DNA of 64,000 nt from contig NZ_JPWA01000022.1 in assembly GCF_003326475.1 (NCBI RefSeq), forward strand, positions 19,124 through 83,123. The letters run 5' to 3'. Within the stretch, counting starts at the first letter, position 1. The number at the start of each line of letters is the position of its first letter. Source of the stretch: Thalassospira xianhensis MCCC 1A02616. GTDB lineage: Bacteria; Pseudomonadota; Alphaproteobacteria; Rhodospirillales; Thalassospiraceae. The position numbers and the translations under genes were made by a program. This document shows positions 35,567-44,713 of the stretch, piece by piece. Under the pieces are notes generated by a model, which was not told the DNA's origin, made no database searches, and saw nothing but the letters and a program-made list of their open reading frames with translations.

Positions 35567-37018
35567 ATGTCCATGGTTATTCGTGGCGGAACAATCGTTA
35601 CCGCCGATCTGACATACAAATCCGATATCCTGATTGAAGATGGCAAGATCGCCGCGATCGGTCAGAACCTGACCGGGGACAAGGTTGTTGATGCCGACGG
35701 CTGCTATGTCATGCCCGGCGGGATTGACCCGCACACCCATCTTGAAATGCCCTTTATGGGCACTTATTCCGAAGACGATTTTGAAAGTGGCACCAAGGCG
35801 GCGGTTGCCGGTGGCACAACCATGGTTGTTGATTTCTGCCTGCCGGCACCCAATCAGTCGCTGCTTGAAGCGCTTCAGGCGTGGGACAACAAATCGACCA
35901 AGGCGGTTTGCGATTATTCTTTCCACATGGCGATCACATGGTGGGGCGAGCAGGTCTTTGACGAGATGAAAATCGTTGTCGAAGAAAAGGGGATCAACAC
36001 CTTCAAGCATTTCATGGCCTATAAGGGCGCTTTGATGGTCGATGATGATGAAATGTTTGCATCTTTCTCGCGCTGCTCGGAACTCGGCGCGATGCCGCTG
36101 GTGCATGCCGAAAACGGCGATGTGGTCGCGACCCTTCAGCAACGTCTGCTTGAAGCGGGTAATAACGGGCCCGAAGCGCACGCCTATTCCCGGCCTGTCG
36201 ATGTCGAAGGTGAGGCGTGCAACCGTGCGATCATGATTGCTGATATGGCCAATGTGCCGCTTTATATCGTGCATGTGTCCTGTGAACCGGCGCACGAAGC
36301 CATTCGTCGCGCGCGAGCCAATGGCAAACGCGTGTTTGGTGAACCGCTGATCCAGCATCTGATTCTGGATGAAAGTGAATATGCGAACGCGGACTGGGAT
36401 CACGCGGCCCGTCGCGTCATGTCCCCGCCTTTCCGCAGCAAACTGCATCAGGATGGTCTTTGGAACGGTCTGGCATCCGGTAGCCTGCAGGTCGTTGCGA
36501 CCGACCATTGTGCCTTTACGACAAAGCAGAAACGTATGGGCGTTGGTGATTTTACCAAAATCCCGAACGGGACTGGTGGTCTTGAAGACCGCATGCCATT
36601 GCTGTGGACCTATGGCGTGAATACCGGTCGTCTGACGATGAATGAATTCGTGGCAGTGACTTCGACCAATATCGCCAAAATCCTGAATGTCTATCCGCGC
36701 AAAGGGGCAATCCTTGTGGGCGCTGATGCGGACCTTGTCGTCTGGGATCCGAAGGCATCGAAAACCATTACTGCCAAACATCAGCAGTCTGCCATCGATT
36801 ACAACGTGTTCGAAGGACATGAAGTCACCGGTCTGCCGCGCTACACCATAAGCCGGGGCCGGATTGCCGCCGAGGAGGGCGTTGTCGTTGGCAAATGCGG
36901 TGATGGGGAGTTCGTCCCGCGTGAACCGTATCCGGCGGTTAACAAGGCGCTGTCAAAATGGAAGGAACTCACGTCTCCGCGCAAGGTGGAACGCAGCGGA
37001 ATTCCAGCGGGCGTGTGA
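35567..37018 (+). CDS. hydA: Dihydropyrimidinase
   Basis: This cytoplasmic zinc amidohydrolase opens dihydrouracil/dihydrothymine (and hydantoins) to N-carbamoyl-beta-amino acids (EC 3.5.2.2). The ATG at 35567 follows AAGGAG and gives 483 residues, the usual length. Binuclear metal ligands are visible: His56-x-His58 in GGIDPHTHLE and the carboxylated lysine near Lys153 (FMAYKGALM). The rest are histidines in PLVHAENGD and IVHVSCEP and the aspartate in VATDHCAF. It provides the middle step between PreTA and the two candidate ureidopropionases and closes the importer operon before a bidirectional terminator. Confidence 0.94.
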   Translation: MSMVIRGGTIVTADLTYKSDILIEDGKIAAIGQNLTGDKVVDADGCYVMPGGIDPHTHLEMPFMGTYSEDDFESGTKAAVAGGTTMVVDFCLPAPNQSLLEALQAWDNKSTKAVCDYSFHMAITWWGEQVFDEMKIVVEEKGINTFKHFMAYKGALMVDDDEMFASFSRCSELGAMPLVHAENGDVVATLQQRLLEAGNNGPEAHAYSRPVDVEGEACNRAIMIADMANVPLYIVHVSCEPAHEAIRRARANGKRVFGEPLIQHLILDESEYANADWDHAARRVMSPPFRSKLHQDGLWNGLASGSLQVVATDHCAFTTKQKRMGVGDFTKIPNGTGGLEDRMPLLWTYGVNTGRLTMNEFVAVTSTNIAKILNVYPRKGAILVGADADLVVWDPKASKTITAKHQQSAIDYNVFEGHEVTGLPRYTISRGRIAAEEGVVVGKCGDGEFVPREPYPAVNKALSKWKELTSPRKVERSGIPAGV

Positions 37019-37044
37019 TTTGATCCGCACTCAAGGGGATTTGG

Positions 37045-37074
37045 AAAGCGGGCGGCTTGAGGGCCGCCCGCTTT
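37045..37074. terminator. Bidirectional terminator, hydA / gdx
   Basis: AAAGCGGGCGGC (37045-37056) pairs perfectly with GCCGCCCGCTTT (37063-37074) over a 6-base loop. It lies between the convergent dihydropyrimidinase and SMR genes, two bases before the latter's stop codon. Confidence 0.82.
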
Positions 37075-37076
37075 AT

Positions 37077-37397
37077 TCAGGCAGGTTGGAAAAGCTTTAG
37101 CCCGATGATTCCCACAAGGATAAGGCCAATGGACATGATCCTTGCAAAGCTAAGGGCTTCGCCAAGGACGATTATGCCAAATATCACCGCGCCAACCGCA
37201 CCGATCCCGGTCCATATCGCGTAAGCGGTGCCAAGCGGAATGCTGCGCATGGCAAAGGTCAGAAGCCAAAAGCTTCCGGCCATGGTAATCAGGGTGAAAA
37301 TTGTCGGAACGGGTCTGGTAAAACCATCGGAATATTTAAGACCAGCAGCCCAACAGACTTCGAGAATTCCGGCCAAAAGCAATGCAATCCAAGCCAT
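37077..37397 (-). CDS. gdx: Gdx/SugE-type guanidinium exporter (SMR family)
   Basis: This is a four-helix inner-membrane exporter of 106 residues. It begins [26 protein letters not shown], with the membrane glutamate (Glu13) essential in SMR transporters. The W-A-x-x-LKYSDGF wording is typical of the Gdx/SugE branch rather than the drug-exporting EmrE/Qac branch. Gdx proteins exchange guanidinium for protons. The ATG at 37397 follows AAGGAGG; an open frame reaches 37415. A two-hairpin guanidine-II riboswitch-like element lies directly upstream, strongly supporting guanidinium as substrate. A second SMR partner is absent, so it is probably a homodimer. Confidence 0.9.
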   Translation of the reverse strand: MAWIALLLAGILEVCWAAGLKYSDGFTRPVPTIFTLITMAGSFWLLTFAMRSIPLGTAYAIWTGIGAVGAVIFGIIVLGEALSFARIMSIGLILVGIIGLKLFQPA

Positions 37398-37416
37398 AAC
37401 GGCCTCCTTGTTCAAA

Positions 37417-37461
37417 GGGGCCGTCCCCGGTCGTCATCATCAGGCGTATTCGGTCGTCCGA
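37417..37461 (-). promoter_or_regulatory. Guanidine-II (mini-ykkC) riboswitch
   Basis: On the minus strand two small GC-rich hairpins carry ACGR tetraloops: TCGG-ACGA-CCGA (37461-37450) and GGGG-ACGG-CCCC (37428-37417). Twin hairpins with ACGR loops are the defining feature of the guanidine-II class. They lie 7 bases before the AAGGAGG ribosome-binding site of the Gdx/SugE exporter, the classic target. Ligand-induced hairpin formation is thought to free the ribosome-binding site. Confidence 0.85.
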
Positions 37462-37586
37462 TCGCGTGACAGCAAGCTGTCATTGTCTTTGACCCGAATA
37501 TAAAGGCAAAATACTCCCACGGCAAATGCCCCGTGGGCAATGCTGCCATGTCACCCTGATCAGAATAAACGGACGTAATCCCGCCG

Positions 37587-38237
37587 ATGCCAGCCAAAGC
37601 AAACAGCATATCCAATGACCCGAGAGTCGCCGGATTGATCTTGGCCGGGGGCGAGGGGCGACGTATGGGCGGGAACAAGCCGTTTCGGGAACTGGCAGGC
37701 AAGCCATTGATTGCGCATGCGATCAGGGCAGCCGCCCTGCAATGCAACCATCTGATGATTTCAAGTAACCAAGACGCATCGTTGTTTGGAGCATTTAATT
37801 TGCCGGTCATCCCGGACAAACCCGAACCGGGGCACGGGCCGTTGGGCGGTATTCTGGGGGGATTGTCGGCATTGCCCGATGATATCGACTGGCTGGTCTC
37901 GTTCCCGGTCGACTGCCCGATTGTGCCCAACGATATGGCCCTGCAATTGATCGAGGCTGCGACAGATACGGGAAAAAAAGCAGCCTTTGCCAGTCATGCC
38001 GGGCGGCACCATTATCTGTCGGCCGTTTGGCATCGCGATACGGGCGAGATCATTATGCGTCAATTGGCGGCAGATGACCGCCGTGTTGGCGGGGCCTTGC
38101 TCGTTGCCAATGCTGTTGTCGTCGATTTCCCGGTTGGACCGAGTCAAAGCACGCCCTTTATCAATATCAATACACCAACCGACCTGAATGCGATGGATGC
38201 CGTTCTGGCAAGCCTGATCAATCTGTCTGATCGATAA
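37587..38237 (+). CDS. mobA: Molybdenum cofactor guanylyltransferase
   Basis: This enzyme transfers GMP from GTP to molybdopterin to make Mo-bis-MGD cofactor. The 216-residue product has the nucleotidyltransferase P-loop-like LILAGGEGRRMGGNKPFREL (residues about 17-36) and GPLGGILGGLSAL. A metal-binding aspartate lies in FPVDCPIVP, where PxDxP is usual, and ININTPTDL lies near the C-terminus. It is divergent from the gdx gene and its stop abuts the stop of the convergent Sel1-like gene. No other molybdopterin gene is in the window. Confidence 0.88.
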   Translation: MPAKANSISNDPRVAGLILAGGEGRRMGGNKPFRELAGKPLIAHAIRAAALQCNHLMISSNQDASLFGAFNLPVIPDKPEPGHGPLGGILGGLSALPDDIDWLVSFPVDCPIVPNDMALQLIEAATDTGKKAAFASHAGRHHYLSAVWHRDTGEIIMRQLAADDRRVGGALLVANAVVVDFPVGPSQSTPFININTPTDLNAMDAVLASLINLSDR

Positions 38238-39086
38238 TCAGCGAACGGCACAGGGGCGCCAAGGCTTCCAAGCTTTGTAATCGGCAAAGAAGTCAGACAG
38301 GAACTGGTCGACATTGGCCCGGTTTTGAGCGCGTGCGGCGGGTTTAAGGTCCTCGTCATATTTCGCGCAGGTCCGCTCGACCGCCATGCCGATTTCTTTC
38401 CAATCGACATTGGCCGCATGGCCGGGCAGGCCGGATGCGATTGCACACCAGCCGACAGCCCCGACGCGGTCATCCTTTTCGCGCGAAATTTCGGCAAGAT
38501 AGGCGGCAGCGCGCAGTTCGCCTTTTTCAGCCGCGGCGGAAAGATAGCTGATGCGGTCCTCGTCGTTTTCGGCAAAGCGGGTGGCAAGCAGGGTTGCCGC
38601 CCGCGGGTCTCCTTCGTTCCAGGCATCCGCCAAAAGTTCTTTTGCATGCGCCTTGTCGCCTTGGTCAATCGCATCAAGGGCAAGCCACAGCATGGCCTGT
38701 GTCTGTTTTTGTTCGGCGGCGGTCATGTAAAGCGACTTGATGTTTTCCTTATCACCATTCGTTGCTTCCAACCGGCGGGCAAGAACCATGCTGGCGTCGG
38801 GTTGGGCGTTATTGGCGGCGGATTCCATCATGGCCCAGCCCGCAGTCTGATCGGTTGGCACACCGATGCCGTTGATCATCTGGCAGGACAGCAGATATTG
38901 CGCGGTGGCATTGCCTTGTTCGGCAAGCGGCGCAAAGGTTTTGGCCGAGGATTCGAAATTGCCGTGACGATAGGAATTCACCCCTTCATCAAGCGGGGAA
39001 GCGGCAGGTGCCGTCGCCATCAGGCACAGTGTGACGCCTGCCGTGACGGCCGAGAATTTCAGGATATGCGCGATCGAATTTTTCAT
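38238..39086 (-). CDS. Exported Sel1-like repeat protein
   Basis: This 282-residue protein has a signal peptide (about 1-29, ATAPAASP) and helical repeats of the Sel1/TPR type. Recognisable are YRHGNFESSAKTFAPLAEQGNATAQYLLSCQMINGIGVPTD and GWAMMESAANNAQPDASMVLARRL, then EKGELRAAAYLAEISREKDD. It probably scaffolds protein contacts in the periplasm. No specific partner can be named. Its 3' end abuts mobA. A chemoreceptor gene lies 115 bases upstream on the same strand. Confidence 0.72.
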   Translation of the reverse strand: MKNSIAHILKFSAVTAGVTLCLMATAPAASPLDEGVNSYRHGNFESSAKTFAPLAEQGNATAQYLLSCQMINGIGVPTDQTAGWAMMESAANNAQPDASMVLARRLEATNGDKENIKSLYMTAAEQKQTQAMLWLALDAIDQGDKAHAKELLADAWNEGDPRAATLLATRFAENDEDRISYLSAAAEKGELRAAAYLAEISREKDDRVGAVGWCAIASGLPGHAANVDWKEIGMAVERTCAKYDEDLKPAARAQNRANVDQFLSDFFADYKAWKPWRPCAVR

Positions 39087-39200
39087 GCTGTTTCCTGTGT
39101 ATCGTTTTTTGTTGGTTAATGAAACCGGACGAAAAAATTCCGGGACCCGACCGTGACGTTCGGGGGAAGGGCATCCTTATCGGGCCCCGGATAGGTGCGC

Positions 39201-41516
39201 TCACGGGAGGGAGGCTTCATTGATGGTTTCATTGCCTTGCTGTCGTGTTGCTGCCGTTTGCTCGGACCGGATGGAGTCAAGGAAGTCGCGCACGCGTTTC
39301 CCGAGGTCGTCCGATTGATGACGCAGGCGATCTGTTGCCTGACGCAGGCCATCGACGGCCTGCAGATTGTCGCCTGCGGCGGTGCTGACCTGTGCAATCG
39401 TTTCATTCATTTCGCTGGCGGCGGTGGCGGATTGTTCGACGTTGCTGGCGATTTCGGCGACAAATTCCTGCTGTTCGTCGACGGCCGCCGACATTTCGCC
39501 GACCGTTTCGTGAATGCCGGTGATGCTGTCGCGGATGGTGGCGATGGCCTGTACCGCGACACCGGTTGTTGTCTGGATACCGGTGATGCGCTGGGCAATC
39601 CGGTCGGTTGCCGTGCCGGTCTGATTGGCAAGGTTTTTGACCTCTTGTGCGACGACTGCAAAGCCTTTGCCCGCGTCGCCTGCACGGGCGGCCTCGATTG
39701 TTGCATTCAGGGCCAAAAGGTTGGTTTGGGCGGCGATATCCTGGATAAGGTTAAGGATTTCACCGATTTCTTGGGCACCGGTTTCAAGTTCGTGCATGGT
39801 GTCGCTGGTTTGACGGGCAGCATCGACTGCGTTGGTCGCGGCATTCACCGACTGCTGGGCACGAAGGCCGGTATCACGCACGCGTTCGGACAGCGATTGC
39901 GCCGCGTCGGAAACGGACGCCATATTGATCGATATTTCCTCGGACGCACCGGCAACGCCGGTGGCATTGCTGGATGCGATTTCTGCCTGTTCACGCACCT
40001 GATTGGATGTTGTCTGGATGTTTTCGGCTTCGCGTGACACATCCTTTGCGACCTGCATCACCGATGCCTCGAACGCGTCGGCCAGTTCCAGCATGGCGCG
40101 GCGACGTTCGGTTTCGGCGATTTCGCGTTCGCGGGCGACATTTTCCTCGGCCCGCTGGGCGGCAAGGCTTGTTTCTCGGAACTGGCCGAGAATTTCGGCC
40201 ATGCGACCGATTTCATCGCGACCGGTATCGCGAACCTCGGTCGAAAGATCGCCATTCGCTACTCGGCGCATGCCGTCAATTACGCGGAGCAGGCGTTTGA
40301 TCAGGTTACCCCGGACATAGAAAATAAGGATCAACAGAGAAATCACCAGTACCGCAATACCGATCAGGGCAATCACCTGCTGATCGCGAACCACCTGCGA
40401 CAGGGCGTTGGCAGCACTGTTATCGACCTCAAGACGTTTGGCATCGACCAGTTGTTCGATGGATGCGCTCAGCGCTTCGGCGCTGGTCAGGGTGGCGTCA
40501 AGGGTTTGCTCGGTTTTGTACTGATTATCCCATTCGGTTTCACGCAGATCAAAAACGCTGTCTTTGCCAGCACCATAAACCATCAATGCCTCGGCCAGTT
40601 TTTTGATCTGGGTGCCATCATTGTTATCGGGCAGTTTTTCCAGTGCGTCCGAAATTCGAAGTTCCGCCCAGCTCCACTGATTGCGGACTTCGTCCATGGC
40701 ATCGCCTTCTGGCACGGCGATGGCTGCGGTCAGCATGCCGAATGCAAGGTTCACATTGGCGCGGATTTCCGAAATTAGCTGGGAAAATTTGATGGTTTCT
40801 TCAAGTTCGCCCGCTGCATCGCTATTGCCCCCGGCAATACGCGATATGCCGCGCGATACATCGATATCGACAACCTCGACCAGCGGATTGATGAATTCCG
40901 AAAGGTCGCTATAGGCAAAGACCATATCAAGAGTCAGATCACCACGCTGCCTTTCAAGTTCAAGCCGCTGCATGGTCAATTCATGAAGCGTATTACGGCG
41001 GGCAACAATATCGTCAAGCTGCGCGGTCAGGGTTTCAATCGCATCGACGGTAACGGTTTGTGTCGGCTCCCCGATCTGCTCCTGCGCTTGATCAGGATTC
41101 TGATTTGGTATTTCGGTGTTACCTGCATTTGCGTCAGTTTCGGCATCCGCCGCAGCGACGGGCAGCATCAGGGGTTCCGGATTGGTTACGGCAATTTCGT
41201 CAAGGCGGGTGCGGGCATCACTGATCAGGGCATCAAGGCGTGCCTCGGTTTCAGCCAGTTCATCGGCATTGCGGGATGTGGCCAGAACCGGTGCCTGAGC
41301 CGCCAGTCCAACACCATCCATGGCAAGTTCCATCTGCCGGATGATTGAAGGCAGGCTGTCGGTGGTGATGTCGGCGACAAGCGCGCGACTGTTGCCAAAC
41401 GAGATCCAGGAAACCACCGATGAAATACCGGCCAGTACCAGAATCAGGGCAAAAGAAGCCATGAGCCGACCTTGAATGCCAAGGCCAGCGCGACGTTTTT
41501 CAATCGCGGTATTCAC
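39201..41516 (-). CDS. Methyl-accepting chemotaxis protein
   Basis: This transmembrane chemoreceptor has 771 residues. It has a first helix near 17-38, a long periplasmic sensor to about 370, a second helix near 375-398 and a HAMP domain (about 395-450). A coiled-coil signalling domain follows with the hairpin tip and conserved [27 protein letters not shown] near 605. The periplasmic part contains a low-complexity Asn/Asp/Gln-rich insert around residues 118-155 and no recognisable Cache or 4HB signature. The ligand is unknown. No che genes are near. It could sense a compound used by a neighbouring operon, but nothing proves it. Confidence 0.9.
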   Translation of the reverse strand: MNTAIEKRRAGLGIQGRLMASFALILVLAGISSVVSWISFGNSRALVADITTDSLPSIIRQMELAMDGVGLAAQAPVLATSRNADELAETEARLDALISDARTRLDEIAVTNPEPLMLPVAAADAETDANAGNTEIPNQNPDQAQEQIGEPTQTVTVDAIETLTAQLDDIVARRNTLHELTMQRLELERQRGDLTLDMVFAYSDLSEFINPLVEVVDIDVSRGISRIAGGNSDAAGELEETIKFSQLISEIRANVNLAFGMLTAAIAVPEGDAMDEVRNQWSWAELRISDALEKLPDNNDGTQIKKLAEALMVYGAGKDSVFDLRETEWDNQYKTEQTLDATLTSAEALSASIEQLVDAKRLEVDNSAANALSQVVRDQQVIALIGIAVLVISLLILIFYVRGNLIKRLLRVIDGMRRVANGDLSTEVRDTGRDEIGRMAEILGQFRETSLAAQRAEENVAREREIAETERRRAMLELADAFEASVMQVAKDVSREAENIQTTSNQVREQAEIASSNATGVAGASEEISINMASVSDAAQSLSERVRDTGLRAQQSVNAATNAVDAARQTSDTMHELETGAQEIGEILNLIQDIAAQTNLLALNATIEAARAGDAGKGFAVVAQEVKNLANQTGTATDRIAQRITGIQTTTGVAVQAIATIRDSITGIHETVGEMSAAVDEQQEFVAEIASNVEQSATAASEMNETIAQVSTAAGDNLQAVDGLRQATDRLRHQSDDLGKRVRDFLDSIRSEQTAATRQQGNETINEASLP

Positions 41517-41674
41517 TGTTTCCTCCCTGTCTTGCCCGCCATGAGCCAGACATTCCCCTTACGGGGTCTTGCATCCGGTTTGCCAGATGTCCCGGGTTTT
41601 TATCGATCCATAAAGCTGGATCGTGCTTTGAAATCGATATGAACAAATAAGTTGTCGGAAAAATCGGCGGGACG

Positions 41675-41700
41675 GCCGGGGATGATAGATCATCCCCGGC
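41675..41700 (-). terminator. Hairpin ending the glycerol ABC operon
   Basis: GCCGGGGATGA (41675-41685) and TCATCCCCGGC (41690-41700) form a perfect 11-bp stem with a 4-base loop, 22 bases past the glpV stop. A T-run (ATTTTT) lies some distance downstream on the minus strand. Confidence 0.7.
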
Positions 41701-41722
41701 ACCCCCAGTTGTGTGGCCAAGA

Positions 41723-43474
41723 TTATTTCTGGGCCGCACTCCATTCCGCGATCAGATCGTCGTATTTGACGGTCTCACCCTGCGGTTTTTCGTTATCAAG
41801 CTTCGGCTTCGGAGCACCGGGCTGGTCGAACCAGTACTGTGCATCCTGTTCCTCGTTCAGTTTCGGTGCGCATTCGCCACCGATGCCTGCGCGTTCAAGA
41901 CGTTCCAGAACGCGGTCCATTGCCGTTGCAAGGTTATCCATGGCTTCCTGCGGGGTCCGTTCGCCGGTTACAGCTTCGGCAACGTTCTGCCACCAGAGCT
42001 GAGCCAGTTTCGGGTAATCCGGAACGTTGGTACCGGTCGGAGACCACTGGACGCGGGCCGGGGAACGATAGAATTCAACCAGACCGCCCCAGTTCGGTGC
42101 GATGTCACTCATGGCCTGGGTATCCAGGTCAGACTGACGGATCGGGGTCAGGCCGGTCAGGGTCTTTTTCAGCGAGGTTGTTTTCGAGGTCACGAACTGT
42201 GCGTACAGCCATGCTGCCTGACGGCGTTCCGGCGGGGTGGACTTCATGAGAGTCCAGGAGCCCACGTCCTGATAGCCAAGCTTCATGCCTTCTTCCCAGT
42301 ACGGGCCGTGCGGCGAAGGTGCCATACGCCATTTCGGCGTGCCATCTTCGTTCACAACCGGGGTGCCTTTTTTCGCCATGTCGGCGGTGAAGGCGGTGTA
42401 CCAGAAGATCTGCTGGGCGATCTGGCCCTGTGCCGGAACCGGGCCGGCTTCGCCAAAGGTCATGCCGGCTGCTTCTGGCGGGGCATAGGCTTTGAGCCAG
42501 TCGATGTATTTGGTCAGGGCGTAAACAGCGGCCGGGCCGTTTGCCGCACCACCACGGGTCACGCTGGAACCTGCAGGTGCGCAGCCTTCAACGCGAATAC
42601 CCCATTCATCAACCGGAAGACCGTTCGGGATGCCCTTGTCACCAGCGCCAGCCATCGAAAGCCACGCGTCAGTGAAGCGCCAACCTAGGGATGGGTCTTT
42701 TTTGCCGTAGTCCATGTGACCATAGACTTTTTTACCGTCGATTTCTTTCACGTCATTGGTGAAGAATTCGGCGATGTCTTCGTATGCCGACCAGTTGACC
42801 GGAACACCCAGATCATAGCCGTATTTGTCCTTGAACTGCTTCTGCAGGTCTTCACGCTGGAACCAGTCATAACGGAACCAGTAAAGGTTCGCGAACTGCT
42901 GGTCGGGAAGCTGATAAAGTTTGCCATCCGGACCGGTGGTGAAGGACAGGCCGATGAAGTCTTCAAGGTCGAGTGTCGGCGAGGTAACGTCCTTGCCTTC
43001 GCCGGCCATGAAGTCGGTCAGCGGAACGACCGCATCGTAACGCGAATGCGTGCCGATCAGGTCGGAGTCATTGATGTAGGCGTCATAAATATTACGACCG
43101 GACTGCATTTGGGTCTGCAGTTTTTCGATCACGTCGCCTTCACCGATCAGGTCATGGGTCAGCTTGATCCCGGTGATTTCCGAGAAGGCTTTGGCCAGAA
43201 CCTTTGATTCATATTCGTGCGTGGTGATGGTTTCGGACACCACGTTGATTTCCATGCCGCGGAACGGCTCGGCTGCCTTGATGAACCATTCGAGTTCGGC
43301 CATCTGGGCATCTTTATCAAGGCTCGACGGCTGGAATTCGCTATCGATCCATTTTTTTGCCGCGTCGGTGTACTGGTCTGCTGCTGCCGGATTGGCAAAG
43401 ACTGCAAGACCGAGTGCGACCGCAACTGCACTGCCTTTAATAATGGCAGAGGAGCCTTTGGCTTTGACGATCAT
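41723..43474 (-). CDS. glpV: Glycerol ABC transporter substrate-binding protein (GlpV-like)
   Basis: This periplasmic receptor has 583 residues and a signal peptide (about 1-33, ANPAAA/DQ). It is an extracellular solute-binding protein of the sugar type but longer than the usual 400-450 residues, as in rhizobial GlpV. It is the last gene of an operon glpD-glpS-glpT-glpP-glpQ-DUF2160-glpV on the minus strand, matching the glycerol ABC system of rhizobia. Segments include GMEINVVSETITTHEYESKVLAKAFSEITGIKL and a C-terminal tryptophan-rich ARVQWSPTGTNVPDYPKLAQLWWQNV. Since no glpF facilitator is seen, glycerol probably enters by this route. Confidence 0.88.
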   Translation of the reverse strand: MIVKAKGSSAIIKGSAVAVALGLAVFANPAAADQYTDAAKKWIDSEFQPSSLDKDAQMAELEWFIKAAEPFRGMEINVVSETITTHEYESKVLAKAFSEITGIKLTHDLIGEGDVIEKLQTQMQSGRNIYDAYINDSDLIGTHSRYDAVVPLTDFMAGEGKDVTSPTLDLEDFIGLSFTTGPDGKLYQLPDQQFANLYWFRYDWFQREDLQKQFKDKYGYDLGVPVNWSAYEDIAEFFTNDVKEIDGKKVYGHMDYGKKDPSLGWRFTDAWLSMAGAGDKGIPNGLPVDEWGIRVEGCAPAGSSVTRGGAANGPAAVYALTKYIDWLKAYAPPEAAGMTFGEAGPVPAQGQIAQQIFWYTAFTADMAKKGTPVVNEDGTPKWRMAPSPHGPYWEEGMKLGYQDVGSWTLMKSTPPERRQAAWLYAQFVTSKTTSLKKTLTGLTPIRQSDLDTQAMSDIAPNWGGLVEFYRSPARVQWSPTGTNVPDYPKLAQLWWQNVAEAVTGERTPQEAMDNLATAMDRVLERLERAGIGGECAPKLNEEQDAQYWFDQPGAPKPKLDNEKPQGETVKYDDLIAEWSAAQK

Positions 43475-43569
43475 GTCGTTCCTCCCTGGTTGTCTTCCAT
43501 TGCACTTCCGGAAAAATCCGGTTCACCAGCGATGGGGGAAGACAGTACCCGTCGTGGTGAATGACGACA

Positions 43570-43603
43570 GGAACGGCACCGTTGCAGGACACGGTACCGT
43601 TCC
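43570..43603 (-). other. Intra-operon hairpin between the DUF2160 gene and glpV
   Basis: GGAACGGCACCGT (43570-43582) and ACGGTACCGTTCC (43591-43603) pair with one mismatch and an 8-base loop. Located in the 136-base gap before the receptor gene, it probably segments the mRNA so the receptor can be expressed differently. Confidence 0.55.
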
Positions 43604-43610
43604 GGATTAT

Positions 43611-43883
43611 TCAGCCCCAGCGCATCACGATGATGAGCCAGAAAAGGGCAACGATTGATGCGATCCAGATGGCGGCATCGCTAAATGCCATAAAACCAAG
43701 ATGGATATAGGCCGCACCAAGCAAACCGATGAAAAGGCGATCCCCGCGGGTTGTCGTCAGGGGTAAAAAGCCCCGGCGTGGAACAGTCGGCGAGACTGCC
43801 TGCCATATTCCCATTCCGATCAGCATCAGGATGATGCAAGAAAAGAACACGGCGGTAATCGGGGTCCAGGCCATCCAAGTCAT
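43611..43883 (-). CDS. DUF2160 small membrane protein of the glycerol transporter operon
   Basis: This 90-residue protein has two or three hydrophobic helices: TPITAVFFSCIILMLIGMGIWQAV, LFIGLLGAAYIHLGFMAF and AIWIASIVALFWLIIVMRWG. It fits the DUF2160 family, found almost only between glycerol ABC permease and receptor genes and called glpU in some operons. It lies 25 bases after glpQ. Its role is unknown; a small accessory subunit of the importer is the natural guess. Confidence 0.8.
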   Translation of the reverse strand: MTWMAWTPITAVFFSCIILMLIGMGIWQAVSPTVPRRGFLPLTTTRGDRLFIGLLGAAYIHLGFMAFSDAAIWIASIVALFWLIIVMRWG

Positions 43884-43908
43884 TGTTTTATTCCTTCCTG
43901 TTTTCCGA

Positions 43909-44712
43909 TTACACGCGACCCATCGCGAAGCCCTTGGCGATGTAGTTGCGAACGAACCAGATCACCAACGCGCCAGGCACGATTGTCAGAACACCCGCAG
44001 CCGCCAGAACACCCCAATCAAGCCCCGATGCCGAAACGGTACGGGTCATGGTGGCCACGATCGGTTTGGCATCGACCGACGTCAGTGTGCGTGCCAGCAA
44101 CAGTTCAACCCAACTGAACATAAAGCAGAAGAAGGCCGTCACACCGATGCCCGAACGGATCAGCGGAATGAATATCGTGGTGAAGAAGCGCGGGAAGGAA
44201 TAACCGTCGATATAAGCTGTTTCGTCGATTTCCTTTGGAATACCCGACATGAAACCTTCGAGGATCCAGACCGCCAGCGGCACGTTGAACAGGCAATGTG
44301 CAAGCGCCACAGCGATATGGGTATCGAACAGGCCGACACTTGAATAAAGCTGGAAAAACGGCAGCAGGAACACGGCAGGCGGTGCCATGCGGTTGGTCAG
44401 AAGCCAGAAGAACAGATGCTTGTCACCGGTGAAGTTATAGCGGGAAAAAGCATATGCCGCGGGCAGGGCAACCAGAAGCGAGATCACAACGTTGATCCCG
44501 ACATAGATCATCGAGTTGATATAGCCTGAATACCATGCCGGATCGGTCAGGATGGTCGCATAGTTCGCCAGCGTCGGATTTTCCGGGAACAGGGTCATTG
44601 CGCCCAGGATTTCCGAATTGGTCTTGATCGACATGTTGAACAGCCAATAGATCGGCAGCAACAGGAACACGATATAAAGAAGAAGTGCGATATGACGTTT
44701 CTGGAACCGCAT
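43909..44712 (-). CDS. glpQ: Glycerol ABC transporter permease (GlpQ-like)
   Basis: This inner-membrane permease of the MalG type has 267 residues and six helices. The EAA loop reads EGFMSGIPKEIDETAYIDGYSFPRFFTTIFIPLIRSGIGV near residue 150, with the conserved Glu-Ala-A/Gly pattern that contacts the ATPases. It pairs with the GlpP-like permease, whose stop lies one base upstream of its start. The symbol follows rhizobial operon naming and is unrelated to the glycerophosphodiesterase glpQ of E. coli. Confidence 0.9.
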   Translation of the reverse strand: MRFQKRHIALLLYIVFLLLPIYWLFNMSIKTNSEILGAMTLFPENPTLANYATILTDPAWYSGYINSMIYVGINVVISLLVALPAAYAFSRYNFTGDKHLFFWLLTNRMAPPAVFLLPFFQLYSSVGLFDTHIAVALAHCLFNVPLAVWILEGFMSGIPKEIDETAYIDGYSFPRFFTTIFIPLIRSGIGVTAFFCFMFSWVELLLARTLTSVDAKPIVATMTRTVSASGLDWGVLAAAGVLTIVPGALVIWFVRNYIAKGFAMGRV

Positions 44713-44713
44713 T

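Noticed and set aside
34976..36820. A 614-codon open frame on the minus strand opposite dihydropyrimidinase
   Set aside because: The plus-strand gene is certain from metal-binding motifs. The antisense product is rich in His/Arg/Gly with no domain, typical of a shadow frame.
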